Origin: Pseudomonas sp. ADAK18
Lineage (GTDB): Bacteria > Pseudomonadota > Gammaproteobacteria > Pseudomonadales > Pseudomonadaceae
Reading direction: 5' to 3'
Assembly (NCBI RefSeq): GCF_012935695.1
Contig: NZ_CP052859.1
Coordinates: 2,645,001-2,709,000 of the forward strand
DNA length: 64,000 bases
The translations under genes and the position numbers were made by a program. Shown here in pieces: positions 63,519 through 64,000 of this stretch. Under the pieces are notes generated by a model. The model made no database searches, was not told the DNA's origin, and saw nothing but the letters and a program-made list of their open reading frames with translations. The stretch's first letter is position 1; each line of letters opens with the position of its first letter.

Positions 63519-63998
63519 TCACCAACTCCCCGAAGCCCCGCCACCACCACTGGAGCCACCACCTCCGGAAAACCCGCCGTCGGAGCTGGAGCTTGAACTC
63601 GACCCCGAACTGCCACTGCCCCCGGAGTCTGAACCGCCTGCGACATTCCCGAAAATAACCAGTGCCGCACAGGAACTCATAGGGAAGGCCAGCAGCCAGC
63701 CGTTAAGCCCTTCGTCGAGCACAAAACCCGCCACCGCGTATACCGCGGCGACAACCGCCAACTGGATAAAAAACGCCACGCGGCTCTGGCTCCAGGCAGT
63801 CTTCATCAAGACAAACAGGAGCAGATACAGGCCCAGCACCACCAGTCCCGCCAGCGGCAGCACCAGCCAATAGATAAAGGACAACTCCCTCACGTAGTGA
63901 TTGGTCAACAACAGACCTGTGGAGTACGACAGCAGGCCCAGCACCATGTAAAACACCGTTCTTGCCAGCCACAAGGCACCGAACAGCGCACCGCTCAT
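63519..63998 (-). CDS. Membrane protein with glycine/serine-rich C-terminal tail
   Basis: 159 residues if the ATG at 63998 is the start; the true start may lie beyond the window edge. At least three membrane segments (for example FIYWLVLPLAGLVVLGLYLL and FIQLAVVAAVYAVAGFVLD) are followed by a tail of about 40 residues made almost only of Gly and Ser (SSSSSSSDGGFSGGGGSSGG, ending GASGSW). Such tails are seen on TPM-domain and other envelope proteins. I do not recognise the family. Confidence 0.6.
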   Translation of the reverse strand: MSGALFGALWLARTVFYMVLGLLSYSTGLLLTNHYVRELSFIYWLVLPLAGLVVLGLYLLLFVLMKTAWSQSRVAFFIQLAVVAAVYAVAGFVLDEGLNGWLLAFPMSSCAALVIFGNVAGGSDSGGSGSSGSSSSSSSDGGFSGGGGSSGGGGASGSW

Positions 63999-64000
63999 CA

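Overview
The window is high-GC, gene-dense chromosomal DNA of a Pseudomonas, most likely the P. fluorescens group. Three things point there: a core block that follows, from memory, the order of P. aeruginosa PA1818 to PA1807 (ldcA, dnaQ, rnhA, SAM methyltransferase, gloB, mltD, two solute-binding proteins, two permeases, one ATPase); two OprD-type porins; and intergenic palindromic REP/REPIN repeats typical of this group. I see no tRNA or rRNA gene, CRISPR array, transposase or prophage module.

Layout. 1-5.1 kb: the 3' part of a LysR regulator, then a 1405-residue TcdA/TcdB-like toxin with a C-terminal DXD glycosyltransferase domain. 5.1-24.7 kb: the conserved core, ending in the five-gene npp (yej-type) peptide ABC transporter operon. 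It is interrupted between dnaQ and rnhA by five accessory genes (DUF2388, NTF2-like, Zn-alcohol dehydrogenase, AraC, GDPD-like lipoprotein). 24.9-31.6 kb: an AraC/LysE pair, then a GntR-controlled glucarate locus (transporter gudP, dehydratase gudD, OprD-type porin). 32-36.7 kb: glycosyltransferase 2, nudK divergent from a DeoR regulator, an alpha/beta hydrolase and an FMN alpha-hydroxy-acid oxidase. 36.8-41.5 kb: a second giant dermonecrotic-toxin-like gene, on the minus strand, split by a frameshift and preceded by a nine-base G/C tract in its ribosome-binding region. 41.6-47.6 kb: DeoR with a 2-hydroxyacid dehydrogenase, HxlR with an NmrA-like reductase, then copper-handling genes (DUF2946, SCO, PCuAC). 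47.8-53.1 kb: an OprD porin, an exported argininosuccinate-lyase-family protein, a divergent dicarboxylate symporter and a LysR regulator. 53.1-54.5 kb: cupin, HIT and GNAT genes. 54.7-60.9 kb: an FMO / Rid-family / DUF1028 / ArgE-like operon with its LysR regulator and an NCS1 permease. 61.1-64 kb: three GNATs, a methyltransferase and a Gly/Ser-tailed membrane protein.

The most interesting units are (i) the porin, exported lyase, symporter and LysR set, which could release and import fumarate from an N-succinyl compound, with unusual residues in both the lyase and the symporter; (ii) the FMO/Rid/DUF1028/ArgE/NCS1 cluster, which looks like a catabolic route for an N-containing ring or amide, with a Rid protein lacking the catalytic arginine; (iii) the two giant toxins, one possibly switchable by homopolymer tracts; and (iv) phased direct repeats upstream of both DeoR genes. 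All functions are inferred from sequence motifs and remembered family features; no database search was run.
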